Shown here: positions 63,163 to 64,000 of the stretch, in pieces
Layout: the number at the start of each line of letters is the position of its first letter
Numbering within the stretch: position 1 is the first letter of the stretch
Assembly (NCBI RefSeq): GCF_000622245.1
Contig: NZ_JHXW01000004.1
Coordinates: 1-64,000, forward strand
Origin: Fusobacterium perfoetens ATCC 29250
GTDB lineage: Bacteria > Fusobacteriota > Fusobacteriia > Fusobacteriales > Fusobacteriaceae
Reading direction: 5' to 3'
Length of the DNA: 64,000 nt
The notes under the pieces: generated by a model
The model's input: the letters and a program-made list of their open reading frames with translations, nothing else
The model's database searches: none
What the model was told of the DNA's origin: nothing
Made by a program: the position numbers and the translations under genes

Positions 63163-63694
63163 AATATCCTCCTATCTCTAAAACTTTTTCACTCATTAAA
63201 GCTGCAACTATTCCAACTTTATGAGAATAAGTCTTATAATCATCAGTATCTTTTTTGAAATCTCCTACTACAATTAAATTTTTTCCAATATTTTTTATTT
63301 CAATTGATTTTGTATCATAATCTCCTATTCCAGAAGCTGAAATAATCTTTTTTCCAAGTGGTAAAAGTTCTTCCACTAAAATACTTTTATATTCTTTTTT
63401 ATCAAAAGCTTCTACTACAATATCACAATCTTTAAAAAATTCAGAAATATTATTTCTATCAAATTTAATTATTTCAAAATCAATTTTTATTTCAGGATTT
63501 ATAAGGGTTAAATTCTCTTTTAAAGTTTCACTTTTATATTTTCCAATTTGATTTTTGAAATAAAATTGTCTATTCAAGTTTGATTCTTCAATCTTATCAA
63601 AATCTCCAAACTTTAAATATTTTACCCCTGTTCTCACCAAATGATAAGCTACATTACTTCCGATTCCACCACAACCAGCTATACCTATTATCAT
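63152..63694 (-). CDS. thiF: Sulfur carrier adenylyltransferase ThiF
   Basis: The ATG at 63694 overlaps the thiH stop (ATGA), with GGGAG upstream; an earlier TTG at 63709 is unlikely. The 180-residue protein has the nucleotide motif GIAGCGGIGSNVAYHL and FGDFDKIEESNLNRQFYF, typical of short ThiF enzymes that adenylate the ThiS C-terminus. It is shorter than E. coli ThiF (about 250 residues) and lacks the C-terminal zinc region. It belongs to the short ThiF class of clostridia and fusobacteria. Confidence 0.92.
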   Translation of the reverse strand: MIIGIAGCGGIGSNVAYHLVRTGVKYLKFGDFDKIEESNLNRQFYFKNQIGKYKSETLKENLTLINPEIKIDFEIIKFDRNNISEFFKDCDIVVEAFDKKEYKSILVEELLPLGKKIISASGIGDYDTKSIEIKNIGKNLIVVGDFKKDTDDYKTYSHKVGIVAALMSEKVLEIGGYFEK

Positions 63695-64000
63695 TTGATT
63701 TGCTCCCAATCTTTAAATATTGGTTGGTATCCATTATCTCTAATTGCTTGTATTGTTTCTTCAGCACTTCTATTATCACTTATTTCAAATTGACAAGTAG
63801 ATGGGTCATTCTCTGTATATCCTCCAACATCTGTTTTAGAACCAACAGACATTTTTGTAATTCCCATATGCATTAAATGGTCTCTAAATGAAGCTACCTC
63901 TCTTGTAGAAATATTTATATCCGCTTTTATTTGGAAAATTCTAAAAGCTGTCATAAATTGTACAAAAGTTATATCATCTAGTGGATGGTCTGGTTGGAAT
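63691..64000 (-). CDS. thiH: 2-iminoacetate synthase ThiH, partial (5' end outside window)
   Basis: The frame is open from the right edge and ends at 63691, giving about 102 C-terminal residues. NISTREVASFRDHLMHMG, MSVGSKTDVGGY and GYQPIFKDW are typical of ThiH. ThiH is a radical SAM enzyme that splits tyrosine to dehydroglycine and p-cresol for thiazole synthesis. The radical SAM cluster itself is outside the window. Its stop overlaps thiF. Confidence 0.95.
   Translation of the reverse strand, partial: FQPDHPLDDITFVQFMTAFRIFQIKADINISTREVASFRDHLMHMGITKMSVGSKTDVGGYTENDPSTCQFEISDNRSAEETIQAIRDNGYQPIFKDWEQIK

Noticed and set aside
1-64000. CRISPR array or tandem direct repeats
   Set aside because: No regularly spaced repeated units were seen; the only long repeats are the two inverted 177-bp copies.

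Overview
The window is a low-GC (visibly AT-dominated, third positions mostly A/T) chromosomal segment whose gene content points to a fusobacterium (Fusobacterium or close relative). It pairs a Gram-negative outer membrane toolkit (LptD-like protein, LolCD-type exporter, heptose adenylyltransferase, lipid A glycosylation genes) with clostridia-like features (glmS ribozyme, BioG/BioC biotin genes, a long-form hibernation factor, a Mo-hydroxylase maturation pair). It holds about 55 genes, one tmRNA, one ribozyme and many clear hairpin terminators. No rRNA, tRNA, CRISPR array or intact transposase gene was seen.

Left part (1-10000): a histidine utilisation operon reads leftward (permease, hutH, hutU, hutI, then a HutD-family gene cut by the window edge). 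A ROK-family regulator diverges from it, and the 364-bp gap carries three copies of a palindromic operator candidate. A serine recombinase remnant follows and runs into the 3' end of ssrA (tmRNA), which looks like a decayed integration site. A DUF4250 gene lies next to it. From 10000 to 18700 comes a leftward housekeeping run (hldE2, tsaE, tsaB, lptD, thrS), then a degenerate GIY-YIG-like protein and a universal stress protein.

Middle (18800-38200): a leftward biotin operon bioD-A-F-G-C; an ElaA acetyltransferase; a PRD regulator divergent from a fructose-type PTS EIIABC plus a TreC-like GH13 enzyme; rplS; a sensor kinase/response regulator/TAXI binding protein cluster; a C_GCAxxG_C_C protein; an AGCS amino acid symporter; a D-2-hydroxyacid dehydrogenase.

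Right part (38200-64000): HPF; a LolCD-like exporter; YkvA; an M24 aminopeptidase with an unusual 5' leader; an ankyrin protein; a DUF4015 protein; an ABC exporter; XdhC and YqeB maturation proteins; glmS with its ribozyme and promoter; a class V aminotransferase; bioB with a BirA-like box; and a FlK-like thioesterase. Two 176/177-identical copies of a 177-bp palindromic element sit in opposite orientation inside the loops of two terminator hairpins (46.9 and 51.0 kb). A six-gene leftward operon (GT2, LAB_N protein, two ArnT-like transferases, UDP-glucose dehydrogenase, UDP-glucuronate epimerase) looks like a uronic-acid lipid A/core modification pathway, and a two-component system diverges from it. 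The window ends in thiamine thiazole/phosphate genes (thiH partial, thiF, thiE).

The strongest candidates for something not well described are the palindromic element nested in terminator loops, the ROK-hut regulatory arrangement, the uronic-acid lipid A operon with its divergent regulator, and the SD-hairpin-AUG leader of the aminopeptidase gene.
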